64,000 nt of DNA from Glacieibacterium frigidum (GCF_007097155.1 NZ_VJWA01000001.1:248001-312000); one strand, 5' to 3'; numbered from the stretch's first letter, positions 1-10,093 are shown. A program made the numbers and translations. Notes: generated by a model from the letters alone, not told the origin.

Positions 1-1
1 C

Positions 2-298
<297 letters not shown>

Positions 299-313
299 CG
301 TTCCTACTTTAGT

Positions 314-419
314 CGTCATCCCCGCGAAGGCGGGGACCCATAATCACGATCCGCGCTGCCAGGTCGCGCCCTTCACCCACGCTCGGTGATTATGGGTCCC
401 CGCCTGCGCGGGGATGACG
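314..419. repeat. REP-like inverted repeat, copy 1
   Basis: Two 34-base arms (314-347 and 386-419) are reverse complements with one mismatch and enclose about 38 bases. The outer ends read CGTCATCCCCGCG and the mirror image. The same outer ~27 bases recur in the element at 13644-13752. It fills the gap between argF and hslO and would form a long hairpin in RNA from either strand. Repeats with this end sequence are widespread in sphingomonad intergenic DNA; the role here (terminator, mRNA processing or passive repeat) is inference. Confidence 0.85.
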
Positions 420-430
420 AAAGTGAAGAG

Positions 431-1327
431 ATGCTCGAAACCCTCGCCCCCGCCGCCGACCGCTCGCTCGGCTTCTCGGTTGCCGCGCGCAACGTTCGCG
501 GCCGTGTCGTGCGCCTCGACGCGGCGCTCAACGCCGTGCTGTCGGCGCACGCCTATCCGCAACCCATCGCAAACCTGCTCGCGGAGGCGCTGACGCTGAC
601 CGCGCTGCTCGGCGGCACTATGCAGGACGGTGCGGGGTCGCTGACCTTGCAGGCGCAGTCGAGCGGCGGCGCGGTCGACCTGCTGGTCTGCGACTACGCG
701 AACGGGCAGGTGCGCGGGTACGTTCGCCATGATCCCGAAATGCTGGGCGACGCGCACGACCTGCCGGGCCTGTTCGGCACCGGCCACTTGGCGATCACCC
801 TAGACGCGAGTGCGACGAGCGAGCGTTACCAGGGCATCGTGCCGCTCGAGGGCGCCTCGCTCAGCGACGCGATCACCGGCTATTTCGAGGGGTCCGAGCA
901 GCTGCCGACTTTGGTTCGCGTCGCGGTCTCGGGCGACGCCGCGACCGGATGGATCGCCGGCGGGATCCTGATCCAGCACCTCGCGCGCAGCGAAATCGGC
1001 GGCGAGCGCCTCGCGGTGGCGATCGACGAGGGCCGCGCGCACCCCGACTGGGAGCATGTCGTGGCGCTCGCGTCGACCGTGTCGCCGGCCGAACTGACCG
1101 ATCCGGAACTGAGCGCCGAGACCTTGCTCTGGCGGCTGTTCCACGAGGAGGAAGTGCGCGTCGTCGAGGGGCTGGTCCCGGCGCGCGGCTGCCGCTGTTC
1201 GCCCGCGCATATCGCGACGGTGCTGGGCAAGTTTCCGGAAGCCGAGCGAGCGGAGATGCGCGGGGACGACGGCAAGATACGCGTCGACTGCGAGTTTTGC
1301 GCGCGGACGTGGGTCATCGACGTCTGA
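431..1327 (+). CDS. hslO: Hsp33 redox-regulated chaperone
   Basis: A 298-residue cytoplasmic holdase chaperone activated by oxidation. The C-terminal zinc-binding redox switch is visible as CRC (in GCRCSPAHI) followed about 30 residues later by CEFC, giving the four cysteines of the family. Length is normal for Hsp33 (~290). An upstream GTG at 386 lies inside the repeat element and would add 15 unrelated residues, so the ATG at 431, preceded by a GAAG-type ribosome site, is preferred. It follows argF on the same strand and converges with the outer-membrane protein at 1394-1960, separated by a hairpin. Confidence 0.95.
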   Translation: MLETLAPAADRSLGFSVAARNVRGRVVRLDAALNAVLSAHAYPQPIANLLAEALTLTALLGGTMQDGAGSLTLQAQSSGGAVDLLVCDYANGQVRGYVRHDPEMLGDAHDLPGLFGTGHLAITLDASATSERYQGIVPLEGASLSDAITGYFEGSEQLPTLVRVAVSGDAATGWIAGGILIQHLARSEIGGERLAVAIDEGRAHPDWEHVVALASTVSPAELTDPELSAETLLWRLFHEEEVRVVEGLVPARGCRCSPAHIATVLGKFPEAERAEMRGDDGKIRVDCEFCARTWVIDV

Positions 1328-1344
1328 CCCGTCATTCCGGCTCG

Positions 1345-1374
1345 CCGTCATTCCGGCGAAGGCCGGAATGACGG
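1345..1374. repeat. Short hairpin repeat between convergent genes
   Basis: A perfect 13-base inverted repeat (CCGTCATTCCGGC and its complement) with a 4-base loop lies between the stops of hslO and the barrel protein. A broken copy of the left arm (GTCATTCCGG) lies just before it at 1331-1340. It belongs to a second repeat type, with GTCATTCCGG arms, different from the GTCATCCCCGCG elements. Position suggests a two-way terminator, but no T-tract follows on either side. Confidence 0.65.
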
Positions 1375-1393
1375 ACGGGCGCGCGCGGTAGGC

Positions 1394-1960
1394 CTAGAAG
1401 TGGAAGACCAGCGCCGCCGACGGGCGGATGCTCTTCAGGTCGTAGGTGTCGGCGGCGAGGCGCAGACGGACGCCCGAATTGCCGGTCAGGCCACCGAGAC
1501 CAATGGTCTTCGGGCCGACTTCGACGCCGACGCCGTAGATCTCGTTCTTGTCGTCGCCGAAGCCACGCTTGCCTTCGATCCAGCGATAGCCGGCACGCGC
1601 GAAGATCAGGCCGCTTTCACCGGCGCGGAAGCCGATGCGGCCCATCGCGCCATATTCCCACTTGATGTCCTGGAAGCCGCGCGAGCCCTGGCCCTCGACG
1701 CCGACAACCAGCGGCCCGAGCGGAATGTCGACGCCGACGAAGGCATCGACCGCGGGAGCGCGCGCGCTGCCCTGCTGGTTGAATTCGCCGCCGTTGCGCT
1801 TGTTGTCGAAGTCCTGATAGGCGCCGCCGACGCCGAAGTAGGGCTCGATCCCGAAGGCGCGCGTGCCGTCGGGGGCAGTCGCGGTGCCGGTATCCTGCGC
1901 CAGCGCAGGCAAAGTGAGGGCGGCCGCGCCAAGCGCGGCGGCAATGACGAATCTGATCAT
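1394..1960 (-). CDS. Small outer-membrane beta-barrel protein
   Basis: 188 residues with an N-terminal signal peptide (IAAALGAAALTLPALAQ) and a body of alternating short strands rich in Gly and aromatic residues, ending in VFHF. A terminal Phe is typical of outer-membrane barrels recognised by BamA. The overall pattern fits the opacity-protein/OmpA-like 8-strand porin group; no OmpA peptidoglycan domain is present. The ATG at 1960 is chosen over a TTG four codons upstream because GGAAG stands 6-7 bases before it. Ligand and function are unknown. Confidence 0.75.
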   Translation of the reverse strand: MIRFVIAAALGAAALTLPALAQDTGTATAPDGTRAFGIEPYFGVGGAYQDFDNKRNGGEFNQQGSARAPAVDAFVGVDIPLGPLVVGVEGQGSRGFQDIKWEYGAMGRIGFRAGESGLIFARAGYRWIEGKRGFGDDKNEIYGVGVEVGPKTIGLGGLTGNSGVRLRLAADTYDLKSIRPSAALVFHF

Positions 1961-2136
1961 CTGAGCTTCCAATCTGGTTGGTCTGCACCCGGTGCCGGGG
2001 GGAAGGCGCTGCCGGGTGTACGCCTGAAAGCATGGGCGGCGGTAAGGGTCCGCGCGGGGCGACGATTTTCAGATCAGTGACTTATGGGACACAACTTCGG
2101 TTAACAGATTAAGGGCGTAACGAACCCGCCAAGGTG

Positions 2137-3609
2137 TCACGCCGCGACCCGCTCCCGCACCTTCGGGTTGGTGAACGCCATCCGCCCGTCGTCGACCTTG
2201 CCGTAGCGGATGGTCATGACGTCCTTCATGTAGCTCTGATCGACGCGCCAGGGTTTCTCGACGCCCTGCCGCGGGAAGCGGGCGACGCCGCGGGCGACGT
2301 AGCTGCTCGAGAAGTCGAGAAAGGGGGCGGGGTCGACCGCCGCGCCGCCGCGCACCGGCGTGCACTGGCGCATGCCCTTGGCATCCATCGCATTGAGCAG
2401 GCGGCAGGCGTACTCGCTCGTCAGGTCGGCCTTCAGCGTCCACGACGCATTGGTATAGCCGAACACCGACACGAGGTTGGGCACGTCGGAGAACATCATG
2501 CCCTTGTAGCTCAGCGCCTCGTTGAGCGGCGTCGGCACCCCGTCGACGGTGAAGCTCATGCCGCCCGCCAGCTGCATATCGAGGCCGGTCGCGGTGACGA
2601 TGACGTCGGCGGGCAGCTCGGCGCCCGACGCGAGGCGCAGGCCGCCTGCGGTGAAGGTCTCGATCGTGTCGGTCACCACGTCGGCGCGGCCGGCCTTGAT
2701 CGCTGCGAACAGGTCGGCGTCGGGCACCAGGCACAGGCGCTGGTCCCAGGGGTTGTAGCGTGGGGTGAAGTGCGTCGCGACGTCGTAGTCGGGGCCGAGG
2801 TGGCCGCGCACCATCTCGATCAGCTTCGCCTTGACCTTGTCGGGCTTCTTGCGCGCCATGTTGAAGAACCAGCCGCCCAGCGTGACGTTCTTGAAGCGCA
2901 CGAGCTTGTAAGCGAGCTTTGCGGGCAGGTTGCGCCGCAGCCAGTCGGCGGCGGCGTCGGCGGCGGGGCGCGATACGACATAGGTGGGCGAGCGCTGGAG
3001 CATCGTCACGCGCGCCGCGGTCTTCGCCATCTCGGGCACCAGCGTTACCGCCGTCGCGCCGCTGCCGATCACCACGACGCGCTTGCCCGTGTAGTCGAGG
3101 TCTTCGGGCCAGAACTGCGGGTGGACGAGCTTGCCGGCGAAGTCGCTCATGCCCGGCCATTCGGGCGTGTAGCCGGCGGCGTAGTTGTAATAGCCGCTGC
3201 ACAGCATGACGAAGTTCGCGGTGAACTCGCGGGCGACGCCGTCGACTTCGGCAACGACGGTCCACGCCGCGTCCGCGGTCGACCAGGCGGCGGACTTGAC
3301 GTGGGTGTTGAAGCGGATGTGCCGTTCGATATCGGCCTCGCGCGCGGTGTCGCGGACGTAGCCGAGGATCGACGGGCCGTCGGCGATCGCCTTCGCCTCG
3401 CGCCACGGGCGGAAATTATAGCCGAGCGTGTACATGTCGCTGTCGGAGCGGATGCCCGGGTAGCGGAACAGGTCCCACGTCCCGCCGATGCTCGCGCGGC
3501 CTTCGAGAATGACGTACGACTTGCCCGGGCATTTCTGCTGCAGGTGGTACGCCGCGCCGATGCCCGACAGGCCTGCGCCGACGATCAGGACGTCGAAATG
3601 CTCGGTCAT
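2137..3609 (-). CDS. FAD/NADPH-dependent Baeyer-Villiger-type monooxygenase
   Basis: 490 residues. An N-terminal FAD Rossmann motif (GAGLSGIG, residues ~12-19) is followed by the Baeyer-Villiger fingerprint F-x-G-x3-H-x3-W-P (FAGKLVHPQFWP) and a second dinucleotide motif (VIGSGATAVTL) for NADPH. These place it in the class B flavin monooxygenases that insert oxygen into ketones or oxidise sulfides (EthA and hydroxyacetophenone monooxygenase relatives). Substrate cannot be read from sequence. It sits downstream of a dicarboxylate symporter on the same strand with a 66-base gap, so co-transcription is possible. Confidence 0.88.
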   Translation of the reverse strand: MTEHFDVLIVGAGLSGIGAAYHLQQKCPGKSYVILEGRASIGGTWDLFRYPGIRSDSDMYTLGYNFRPWREAKAIADGPSILGYVRDTAREADIERHIRFNTHVKSAAWSTADAAWTVVAEVDGVAREFTANFVMLCSGYYNYAAGYTPEWPGMSDFAGKLVHPQFWPEDLDYTGKRVVVIGSGATAVTLVPEMAKTAARVTMLQRSPTYVVSRPAADAAADWLRRNLPAKLAYKLVRFKNVTLGGWFFNMARKKPDKVKAKLIEMVRGHLGPDYDVATHFTPRYNPWDQRLCLVPDADLFAAIKAGRADVVTDTIETFTAGGLRLASGAELPADVIVTATGLDMQLAGGMSFTVDGVPTPLNEALSYKGMMFSDVPNLVSVFGYTNASWTLKADLTSEYACRLLNAMDAKGMRQCTPVRGGAAVDPAPFLDFSSSYVARGVARFPRQGVEKPWRVDQSYMKDVMTIRYGKVDDGRMAFTNPKVRERVAA

Positions 3610-3675
3610 TGGCGGTGCCTTACACTAACGGCAACCACGCTAGCGCGGATCGCGCGACGCGTCATCCCCACCAAG

Positions 3676-4932
3676 CTAGGCGCGAGCGTCGGCTGCCTGT
3701 TCGCCGTCCGCCACCCGGTCGCCCTCCCACTTGCTCACCACCGCCGTCGCGATCGCATTCCCGATCACGTTGGTCGCGCTGCGCCCCATGTCGAGGAAGT
3801 GGTCGATCGCGAGGATCAGCAGCACACCCTCCTCCGGAATGTCGAAGAAGGGCAGCGTCGCGGTGATCACCACCAGGCTGGCGCGCGGCACGCCGGCGAT
3901 ACCCTTCGAGGTGATCATCAGGAGCAGCAGCATGCCGATCTCCTGATACAGCGTCAGGTCGATGCCGTAGGCCTGGGCGATGAACACGCTGGCGAAGGCG
4001 CAGTACATCATCGACCCGTCGAGATTGAACGAATAGCCGAGCGGCAGCACGAACGACGAGATGCGCTGCGAGATGCCGTAGCGCTCCAGCGCCAGCAGCA
4101 GCTTGGGATAGCTCGCCTCCGACGAGGCGGTGGCGAAGGTCAGCAGGAACGGCTCGCGGATCGCCTTGAGCAGCCGCACCACCGGCGCGAAGCCCAGCAC
4201 CGTGCTGCCCGCCGCGATCAGCAGCAGCCACAGCATCGCCAGTGCGAGATAGAAGCCGCCCATGAAGCGCGCGAAGGTGCCGATGATCTCCAGCCCCTCG
4301 ACCGCGATCGACGCGGCGACCGCGGCGAACACCGCGAACGGCGCGACGTTCATGACATAGCCGGTGATCTTCAACATCAGGTGGACCAGCGCGTCGAGGC
4401 CGCGGACGATTGGTTTTCCAGCGTCGCCGATCGCGGTCAGCCCGATGCCGGCGAACATCGAGAAGACGACGATCTGCAGCACCTCGTTGGTGCTCATCGC
4501 CTCGAAGATCGACTTGGGCACGATGTGGCTGATGAAGGTCTTGAGGTCGAAGCCGCCCTTTGCCAGGCCCGTCTCGGCGTTCGACGGCGGCAGCGGCAGG
4601 TTCACCCCGACGCCGGGCTCGAGCAGGTTGACCATCAGGATGCCGAGGCTGAGCGACACCAAGCTGGCGACGATGAACCACGCCAGCGTGCGCCCGAACA
4701 TCCGCCCGATGCTGGCCCCCTGGCCCATGTGCGCGATGCCGGTGACGAGCGTCGCGAGCACGAGCGGCGCGATGATCATCTTGATCAGGCGCAGGAAGAC
4801 ATCGGTGACGATGCCCAGATAGCCCGCCGCCGCCTTGGCCTGCGCCGCGTCGACCTGGGTGTTGATCGCCCAGCCGGTCAGCACGCCGAGGACGAGGGCG
4901 ATGAGGATATAGCGCGTCAGGTTGCTGGTCAT
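3676..4932 (-). CDS. Dicarboxylate/amino-acid:cation symporter (DAACS family)
   Basis: 418-residue inner-membrane transporter with about eight hydrophobic segments plus re-entrant loops. Family landmarks are visible: the serine-rich hairpin FATASSEASYPK, the PLGYSFNLDGSMMY segment, the SKGIAGVPRA loop and the NVIGNAIATAV segment, all parts of the substrate and sodium/proton sites of GltP/DctA transporters. The substrate is probably a C4-dicarboxylate, glutamate or aspartate; DctA and GltP cannot be separated here. The tail after the last helix is short and charged. Confidence 0.92.
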   Translation of the reverse strand: MTSNLTRYILIALVLGVLTGWAINTQVDAAQAKAAAGYLGIVTDVFLRLIKMIIAPLVLATLVTGIAHMGQGASIGRMFGRTLAWFIVASLVSLSLGILMVNLLEPGVGVNLPLPPSNAETGLAKGGFDLKTFISHIVPKSIFEAMSTNEVLQIVVFSMFAGIGLTAIGDAGKPIVRGLDALVHLMLKITGYVMNVAPFAVFAAVAASIAVEGLEIIGTFARFMGGFYLALAMLWLLLIAAGSTVLGFAPVVRLLKAIREPFLLTFATASSEASYPKLLLALERYGISQRISSFVLPLGYSFNLDGSMMYCAFASVFIAQAYGIDLTLYQEIGMLLLLMITSKGIAGVPRASLVVITATLPFFDIPEEGVLLILAIDHFLDMGRSATNVIGNAIATAVVSKWEGDRVADGEQAADARA

Positions 4933-5055
4933 CGCGGCGCACCGTGGCGGCGCGCGCGCGGACGGGCAAGCGGATTTACGCGCGCCGCGCCGTTAAGCAT
5001 TCGGCCTGCGCAAACTCCGCAGCCGTCGGCCGTAGCCTTGGGGGAGGAGAGCGGC

Positions 5056-5322
5056 ATGGCCCTGGCAGAACGCGACGACGAGCATGACGGGATGACGATG
5101 GTCGACCGGCGGCGGCCGGGGCGACTGGCCGAGGTCAGCCCGCACCTGATCCCGCTGCTGCGCGCCGAGGAGCGCGCCAAGCTGCCGCCGCTCGAGGATG
5201 TGCTGCGCGATGCCGACCGGCAGATCGATACCGGGCCGGGGGTGGTGCTGGGCGTCGGGCTCGGCGCGCTGCTGTGGGCGGCGATCATCGCCGGCGGCTG
5301 GTCGATCGCCAGCGCCTTCTAG
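5056..5322 (+). CDS. Small single-pass membrane protein, unknown
   Basis: 88 residues starting at an ATG with a clear GGAGGAG ribosome site. The first ~60 residues are charged and likely cytoplasmic; the C-terminal third is one hydrophobic helix ([19 protein letters not shown]). No family is recognised. It diverges from the symporter gene and its stop shares the four bases CTAG with the stop of the Rieske oxygenase on the other strand, an arrangement repeated elsewhere in the window that supports this being a real gene. Confidence 0.6.
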   Translation: MALAERDDEHDGMTMVDRRRPGRLAEVSPHLIPLLRAEERAKLPPLEDVLRDADRQIDTGPGVVLGVGLGALLWAAIIAGGWSIASAF

Positions 5323-6476
5323 GCGAGCAGGTCCTCGACGGTGTCGTGGAAGCGCTTGACCCCCTGTTCGAGGCCGCCGAGCAGGACGTGATCGACCGCG
5401 CCTGAGCTGAGCCCCTGCTGGCCGAGGGCGGCGGCGCGGAAATCCTCGCCGGCGAACACACCCTGGTCGAGCAGTTTCCAGCTGCGCGCCCAGTGATCCT
5501 CGGCCTTGGCGTCGCGGGGCGGCTCGGGGATCAGCATGAAATCCTCGACCAGCGTGCGGTCGACCTCCTGCGGCATCAGCGTCATGATGTTGATGTAATC
5601 GGGCGAGGCGACGATCACCGTGGCCGGCAACAGCTGGTACGCGAAGGTCACGCTGCGGCGTAGGGCACCCCAGTCGTTCCAGTCGACCCCCTCCAGCGCG
5701 GCAGCCCGCCCGACCGCCGAGCGCGCGTGCGGGCCGATCGCGTCGCCCGTCGTCACGCCGTCCTGGAAGAACTTGCCGATCGTGTCGGCGTGCAGCCGGG
5801 TGACGTGATAGGATTCGAGGAAGGCGTCCATGATCAGCTTCCAGTTGGAAGCGACCGCGTGCGTCTGGCGCGCGTAGAGATATTGGTCGGCGAACCCCAG
5901 CGCGTCGAAATCGGCGGCGAGCGGCCCGGCGACGAGGTCGAAATCGTAGCTCCGCGCGGGGTCGAGCCCGACCCAGATCAGCCCGCCCGCCTCGCGCATC
6001 GGCAGCGCGACGAGGCCGCGCTCGTGTCTGTCGAGGCACGGGAAGGTCTCCGGGCGCGGCAGCCCGGCGAGGCTGCCGTCGAGCTTGTAGGTCCAGGCGT
6101 GATAGGGGCAGACGAGCCGCGGTGCATCCGAAGGCGCGCTCCCCTCGACCAGCCGTGTGCCGCGGTGGCGGCAGACATTGAGGAAGGCGTGAGCAACCCC
6201 CCGCGCATCGCGGGTCAGCAGCACGGGCACGCCGAACCCGTCATGCGTGACGCTCATCCCCGGCCGCGGCAGCAGCGCCGATGGCGCGAGGCAGACGGGC
6301 ATGGCCCCGAACAGCCGGTCGCGCTCGCGGGCATAGCGTACGGGGTCGGTATAGGCCGATGCAGGCACGGCCGAGGTGACGGCGGCAGGCGCGATCGCCA
6401 GCGCCAGCCCGGGTATCGCCTCGGCCAGCGCACGCTGCCCCGGCGTCGGGGTGCGGAAGGGGGTGACGGCGTTCAT
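5319..6476 (-). CDS. Rieske non-heme iron ring-hydroxylating oxygenase, alpha subunit
   Basis: 385 residues. The N-terminal Rieske domain has C102-x-H104 and C123-x2-H126 (CRHRG...CPYHAW) for the [2Fe-2S] cluster. The C-terminal catalytic domain carries the mononuclear iron ligands within [19 protein letters not shown]. The family hydroxylates or demethylates aromatic and quaternary-amine substrates using electrons from a reductase, but no ferredoxin or reductase gene is adjacent. The ATG at 6476 with GGGAG 7 bases upstream is preferred to a start nine codons earlier. Substrate unknown. Confidence 0.9.
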   Translation of the reverse strand: MNAVTPFRTPTPGQRALAEAIPGLALAIAPAAVTSAVPASAYTDPVRYARERDRLFGAMPVCLAPSALLPRPGMSVTHDGFGVPVLLTRDARGVAHAFLNVCRHRGTRLVEGSAPSDAPRLVCPYHAWTYKLDGSLAGLPRPETFPCLDRHERGLVALPMREAGGLIWVGLDPARSYDFDLVAGPLAADFDALGFADQYLYARQTHAVASNWKLIMDAFLESYHVTRLHADTIGKFFQDGVTTGDAIGPHARSAVGRAAALEGVDWNDWGALRRSVTFAYQLLPATVIVASPDYINIMTLMPQEVDRTLVEDFMLIPEPPRDAKAEDHWARSWKLLDQGVFAGEDFRAAALGQQGLSSGAVDHVLLGGLEQGVKRFHDTVEDLLA

Positions 6477-6566
6477 TCTGATCTCCCGTGCGCAGTCTGG
6501 CACGGATTGACGTAAGCGTGAACCATCACGTGCGTGACAGCCGCAGCGGGCGGGCTACAACAAGGC

Positions 6567-7883
6567 ATGACCATCACATCGACCGGCTGGCGCGCTATCC
6601 TCCCCGCCGGCCTGCGCCCCTATACCGAGCCTGCGCCGCTCGCCGCGCTGGCGCTCGGCATTTCGTCGGGGTTTCCGTTCGCGATGATCGCCTCGACCTT
6701 GTCGACGCGGCTGGCGGAGGCGGGGATCGACAAGAAGGCGGTGACGGCGTTCGCGCTTGCCTTCCTGCTGTACAACTTCAAGTTCCTCTGGGCGCCGATC
6801 ATCGACCGGGTGCGGCTGCCGGGGCTGGCGAACGCGATCGGGCAGCGGCGGGCATGGCTGGTGGTGGTCGGCATGGCGACCTTCGCGGCGGTGTGCTGGC
6901 TGGGGCTCGCCGATCCGCGCGCGGGGCTGGGGCCGGTGATCGTCGCGACGCTGCTAGTGGCGTTCTGCGGGGCGACGTACGACATCATCATCGACGCCTT
7001 CCGCATCGAGATCCTGACGCCCGAACAGCTCGGCGTCGGGTCGGGCATGTCGCAGTACGGCTGGCGCATCGGGTCGAGCGCGGCGGGCGCGACCGCGCTG
7101 CTCGTCGCCGAGGCGCAGGGGTGGAGCGCGGCCTATGTCGCCGCCGCCTTCTTCGCGCTGCCGGCGATCGTCGCGGGGCTGCTGATCGGCGAGCCCGTGC
7201 GGCACGTCGTCGAGGGGCCGGTCAAGCGCGGCTTCGCGGCGGTGCAGGACGCGGTGTTCGCGCCGCTGGCGGACTTTCTGCGCCGCGACGGGGCGTGGCT
7301 CGTGCTGGTGTTCATCCTGTTTCACAAGATCGGCGACACGCTCGCCAACTTGACGTTCCGCCTGTTGTTCAACGATCTCGGCTTCACCAAGCCCGAGGTG
7401 GCGTTCTACGATGTTCAGCTTGGCCTCGTCGCCTATCTGGTCGGCGTGTTCGTCGGGGGCATCGTGTTCACGCGGCTCGGCATGAAGGCCGCGGTGCTGA
7501 CCAGCCTGGTGCTGATGGCGGTGTCGAACCTCAGCTTCGCAGGACTCGCGGCGCTCGGCCATTCGAACGCGGGGATGGCGGCGGCGATCGGCTTCGAGAA
7601 TTTCACCAGCGGCATCGGCGGGGTGGCGATCGTCGCCTATCTGTCGGCGCTGTGTAACCTGCGCTTTACCGCGACGCAGTTCGCGCTGCTGTCCGCCGCC
7701 TCGTCGATCGTCGGGCGGACGATCAGCGGCACGACCGCGGGCGCGCTGATCGAGGGGCTGGGCTACGTCAACTTCTACCTGCTCACCACGGTCGCGGCGC
7801 TGCCCGGCATCCTGATCTACATCTACATGCTGCGGAACGGCCTCGCCGATACGCCGCGCGACGAGGACCAAGCGACAGTGTAA
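6567..7883 (+). CDS. ampG: AmpG-type muropeptide permease (MFS)
   Basis: 438-residue major-facilitator protein with about 12-14 hydrophobic helices. The early ISSGFPFAMIASTLSTRLAE segment, KFLWAPIIDR, and DIIIDAFRIE are characteristic of AmpG, which imports GlcNAc-anhydroMurNAc peptides for cell-wall recycling and so feeds beta-lactamase induction where AmpR exists. No ampR or ampC is visible nearby. The ATG at 6567 is preferred over an upstream GTG at 6534 because the transporter homology begins right after it. Confidence 0.87.
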   Translation: MTITSTGWRAILPAGLRPYTEPAPLAALALGISSGFPFAMIASTLSTRLAEAGIDKKAVTAFALAFLLYNFKFLWAPIIDRVRLPGLANAIGQRRAWLVVVGMATFAAVCWLGLADPRAGLGPVIVATLLVAFCGATYDIIIDAFRIEILTPEQLGVGSGMSQYGWRIGSSAAGATALLVAEAQGWSAAYVAAAFFALPAIVAGLLIGEPVRHVVEGPVKRGFAAVQDAVFAPLADFLRRDGAWLVLVFILFHKIGDTLANLTFRLLFNDLGFTKPEVAFYDVQLGLVAYLVGVFVGGIVFTRLGMKAAVLTSLVLMAVSNLSFAGLAALGHSNAGMAAAIGFENFTSGIGGVAIVAYLSALCNLRFTATQFALLSAASSIVGRTISGTTAGALIEGLGYVNFYLLTTVAALPGILIYIYMLRNGLADTPRDEDQATV

Positions 7884-7931
7884 CAATTCTCGTCTAGGCG
7901 CTGTCACAATTGGCGGGGCCGGGAGCGTGAC

Positions 7932-8774
7932 ATGGGCAAGCACAAGCGCAGCACGGCGGTTGCCGCCGACTGGCTCGCAGTGACACCGTACATCCACCGC
8001 GCCGGCACGCTCGACGTGCGCCTCGCGACATCGAGCGAGGAGATCGAGGCGGCGCAGGCGCTGCGCTACCAGATTTTCTACGACGAGATGGGCGCCGCAC
8101 CCGCCACGCACATGCTGGCGTCGAAGCGCGACATCGACGATTACGACGCGGTCTGCGACCATCTGCTGGTCATCGATCACGGCGAGGACGGGCGGCCGCA
8201 TGTCGTCGGCACCTACCGGCTGCTGCGCCAGGTCGTCGCGCAACTGAACCGCGGCTTTTACTCGGCGGGCGAGTATGATCTGTCGCCGCTGATCGAGACG
8301 TCGAAGACCAGCGGCCAGCTGCTCGAATTGGGCCGCAGCTGCGTCGCGCCCGACTACCGCAACAACGCGACGATCTCGCTGCTGTGGCGCGGCATCGCGA
8401 GCTATCTGCAGACCCACTCGATCGGCTTCCTGTTCGGCTGCGCGTCGCTGCACGGCGCGAACGCCGGCGCGCATGCCGCCGAGCTCAGCTATCTCTACCA
8501 CCATCACCTCGCGCCGCCCGAGCTGCGCGCGCGGGCGCTGCCCGAGCATTATGTGCCGATGGGGGTGCTGCCGCCCGAGCGCTTCGACGCGCGCGCCGCG
8601 TCGAAGGCGCTGCCGCCGCTGATCAAGGGCTATCTGCGCGTCGGCGCGCTGATCGGCGACGGCGCCTTCGTCGACCCGCAGTTCAACACCACCGACGTGT
8701 TCGTCGTGATGCCCGTCGAGCGGATCACCAAGCGCTATGCGGGCCGCTTCGACGTCGCGGGCGACGCCAACTAG
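7932..8774 (+). CDS. GNAT-fold N-acyltransferase, OlsB-like
   Basis: 280 residues. Features of the ornithine-lipid N-acyltransferase group are visible: ALRYQIFYDEMG near residue 50, VVGTYRLL, and the LELGRSCVAPDYRN core. OlsB transfers a 3-hydroxyacyl chain from acyl carrier protein to the alpha-amino group of ornithine to give lyso-ornithine lipid; related proteins acylate other amines. No olsA-type second acyltransferase is nearby. The gene follows ampG by 48 bases on the same strand and its stop overlaps the folC stop as CTAG. Confidence 0.78.
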   Translation: MGKHKRSTAVAADWLAVTPYIHRAGTLDVRLATSSEEIEAAQALRYQIFYDEMGAAPATHMLASKRDIDDYDAVCDHLLVIDHGEDGRPHVVGTYRLLRQVVAQLNRGFYSAGEYDLSPLIETSKTSGQLLELGRSCVAPDYRNNATISLLWRGIASYLQTHSIGFLFGCASLHGANAGAHAAELSYLYHHHLAPPELRARALPEHYVPMGVLPPERFDARAASKALPPLIKGYLRVGALIGDGAFVDPQFNTTDVFVVMPVERITKRYAGRFDVAGDAN

Positions 8775-10093
8775 CCCGCGTCCTGGCTGTTGGCCTTGAG
8801 GACGCCGCCCGCGATGTAGAGCGAGCCCGCGACGAGCACGACGGGCGGCCGCGCGCGGTCGGCGCCGTTGGCGATCGCGGTCAGGGCACCCGCGACATCG
8901 GGGGCCGCGGCACCGGGCAGGCCGGTTTCCTTGGCGATGCGGACGAGATCGGCGGGCGCGTGGTGGGCGTGGCCGGGGACGGGGACCGGGTAAACCGCCG
9001 TGACCCGCCCCGCGAAGGGCTTCAGGAACCCCGCCGCGTCCTTCGCGGCCAACATGCCGAGGACGAGGTAGAAGGGCCGTTCGGCGAGGTTGTGCGCGCG
9101 GAAGGCATCGGCCACGGCGCGTGCGGCGGCGGGGTTGTGCGCGCCGTCGAGCCAGACCTCGCTGCCCGGCGGCAGCAGGCCGACCAGCGGCCCGGCGTCG
9201 AGACGCTGTAGCCGCGCCGGCCAGTCGGCCCAGCCCATCGCGGCGCGCAACGCCGAGTCGGCGACCGGCACCTCGTGCTGGTGGCGCAGCATCGCGACCG
9301 CGAGCGCGGCATTGTCGAGCTGGTGCGCCCCCGCCAGCCGCGGCAGCGGCAGACTGAGCTTGCCGCCCAAATCGCGGTAGTGCAGCGCGCCTTCATACAC
9401 CGCGGCGTCCCAGTCGGGGCCGCGCTCGATCAGCTTGGCGCCCGCGACGCCCGCGACCTCGGCGACCTTGGCGGCGATGGTGCGCGGGTATTTGGACACC
9501 ACGAGCGGCACGCGGCGCTTGGCGATGCCCGCCTTCTCGCCCGCGATATCGAGGATCGTCGGCCCCAGCCATTGCTGGTGATCGAGACCGAGCTGCGCAA
9601 TGCCCGTCATCACCGGCATGACGACGTTGGTCGCGTCGAGCCGCCCGCCGAGTCCGACCTCGATTACGCAGGCGTCCGCCGGGGTACGCGCGAAGGCCAG
9701 CATCGCAACCGCGGTAGTCAGTTCGAAGAAGGTGATGCGTCCGCCGCCGTTGACCGCGAGCACTTCGGACAACAGGCCGATCAGCGTGTCGTCGTCGACA
9801 ATGTTGCCCGCCAGCCGGATGCGCTCGTTGAAGCGTACGAGGTGCGGCGATGTATAGGCGTGCACGCGCCGCCCCGACGCCTCGAGCCCGGCGCGCAGGA
9901 AGGCCGCGGTCGATCCCTTGCCGTTGGTCCCGGCGATATGGAATACCGGCGGCAGCTTCTGGTGCGGGTTGCCGAGCCGCGTTAGCAGCCGCTCGAGCCG
10001 CGCCAGCCCCAAGTCCATCGTATTCTCATGGAGCGCGAACGCCGCAGCGAGCAGCGCGTCGAGCACCGGATTGTCGCTGTGCGCGGCTTCCAT
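8771..10093 (-). CDS. folC: Bifunctional folylpolyglutamate synthase / dihydrofolate synthase
   Basis: 440 residues. The ATP-binding P-loop (GTNGKGSTAAFL) and the adjacent YTSPHLVRFNERI segment are diagnostic of FolC, which joins glutamate to dihydropteroate and extends the polyglutamate tail of folates. The Mur-ligase-like C-terminal domain (LDGAHNPAAARAV) is complete. It is the last gene of the minus-strand operon: its ATG directly follows the accD stop codon with no spacer. The accD-folC order is common in proteobacteria. Confidence 0.96.
   Translation of the reverse strand: MEAAHSDNPVLDALLAAAFALHENTMDLGLARLERLLTRLGNPHQKLPPVFHIAGTNGKGSTAAFLRAGLEASGRRVHAYTSPHLVRFNERIRLAGNIVDDDTLIGLLSEVLAVNGGGRITFFELTTAVAMLAFARTPADACVIEVGLGGRLDATNVVMPVMTGIAQLGLDHQQWLGPTILDIAGEKAGIAKRRVPLVVSKYPRTIAAKVAEVAGVAGAKLIERGPDWDAAVYEGALHYRDLGGKLSLPLPRLAGAHQLDNAALAVAMLRHQHEVPVADSALRAAMGWADWPARLQRLDAGPLVGLLPPGSEVWLDGAHNPAAARAVADAFRAHNLAERPFYLVLGMLAAKDAAGFLKPFAGRVTAVYPVPVPGHAHHAPADLVRIAKETGLPGAAAPDVAGALTAIANGADRARPPVVLVAGSLYIAGGVLKANSQDAG

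Noticed and set aside
2134-5322. Open frame of over 1000 codons on the plus strand opposite the monooxygenase and symporter
   Set aside because: It is antisense to two genes with strong family motifs, and its translation is Arg/His/Asp-rich low complexity, as expected from codon bias in high-GC DNA. Only its last 88 codons (from 5056) look real.
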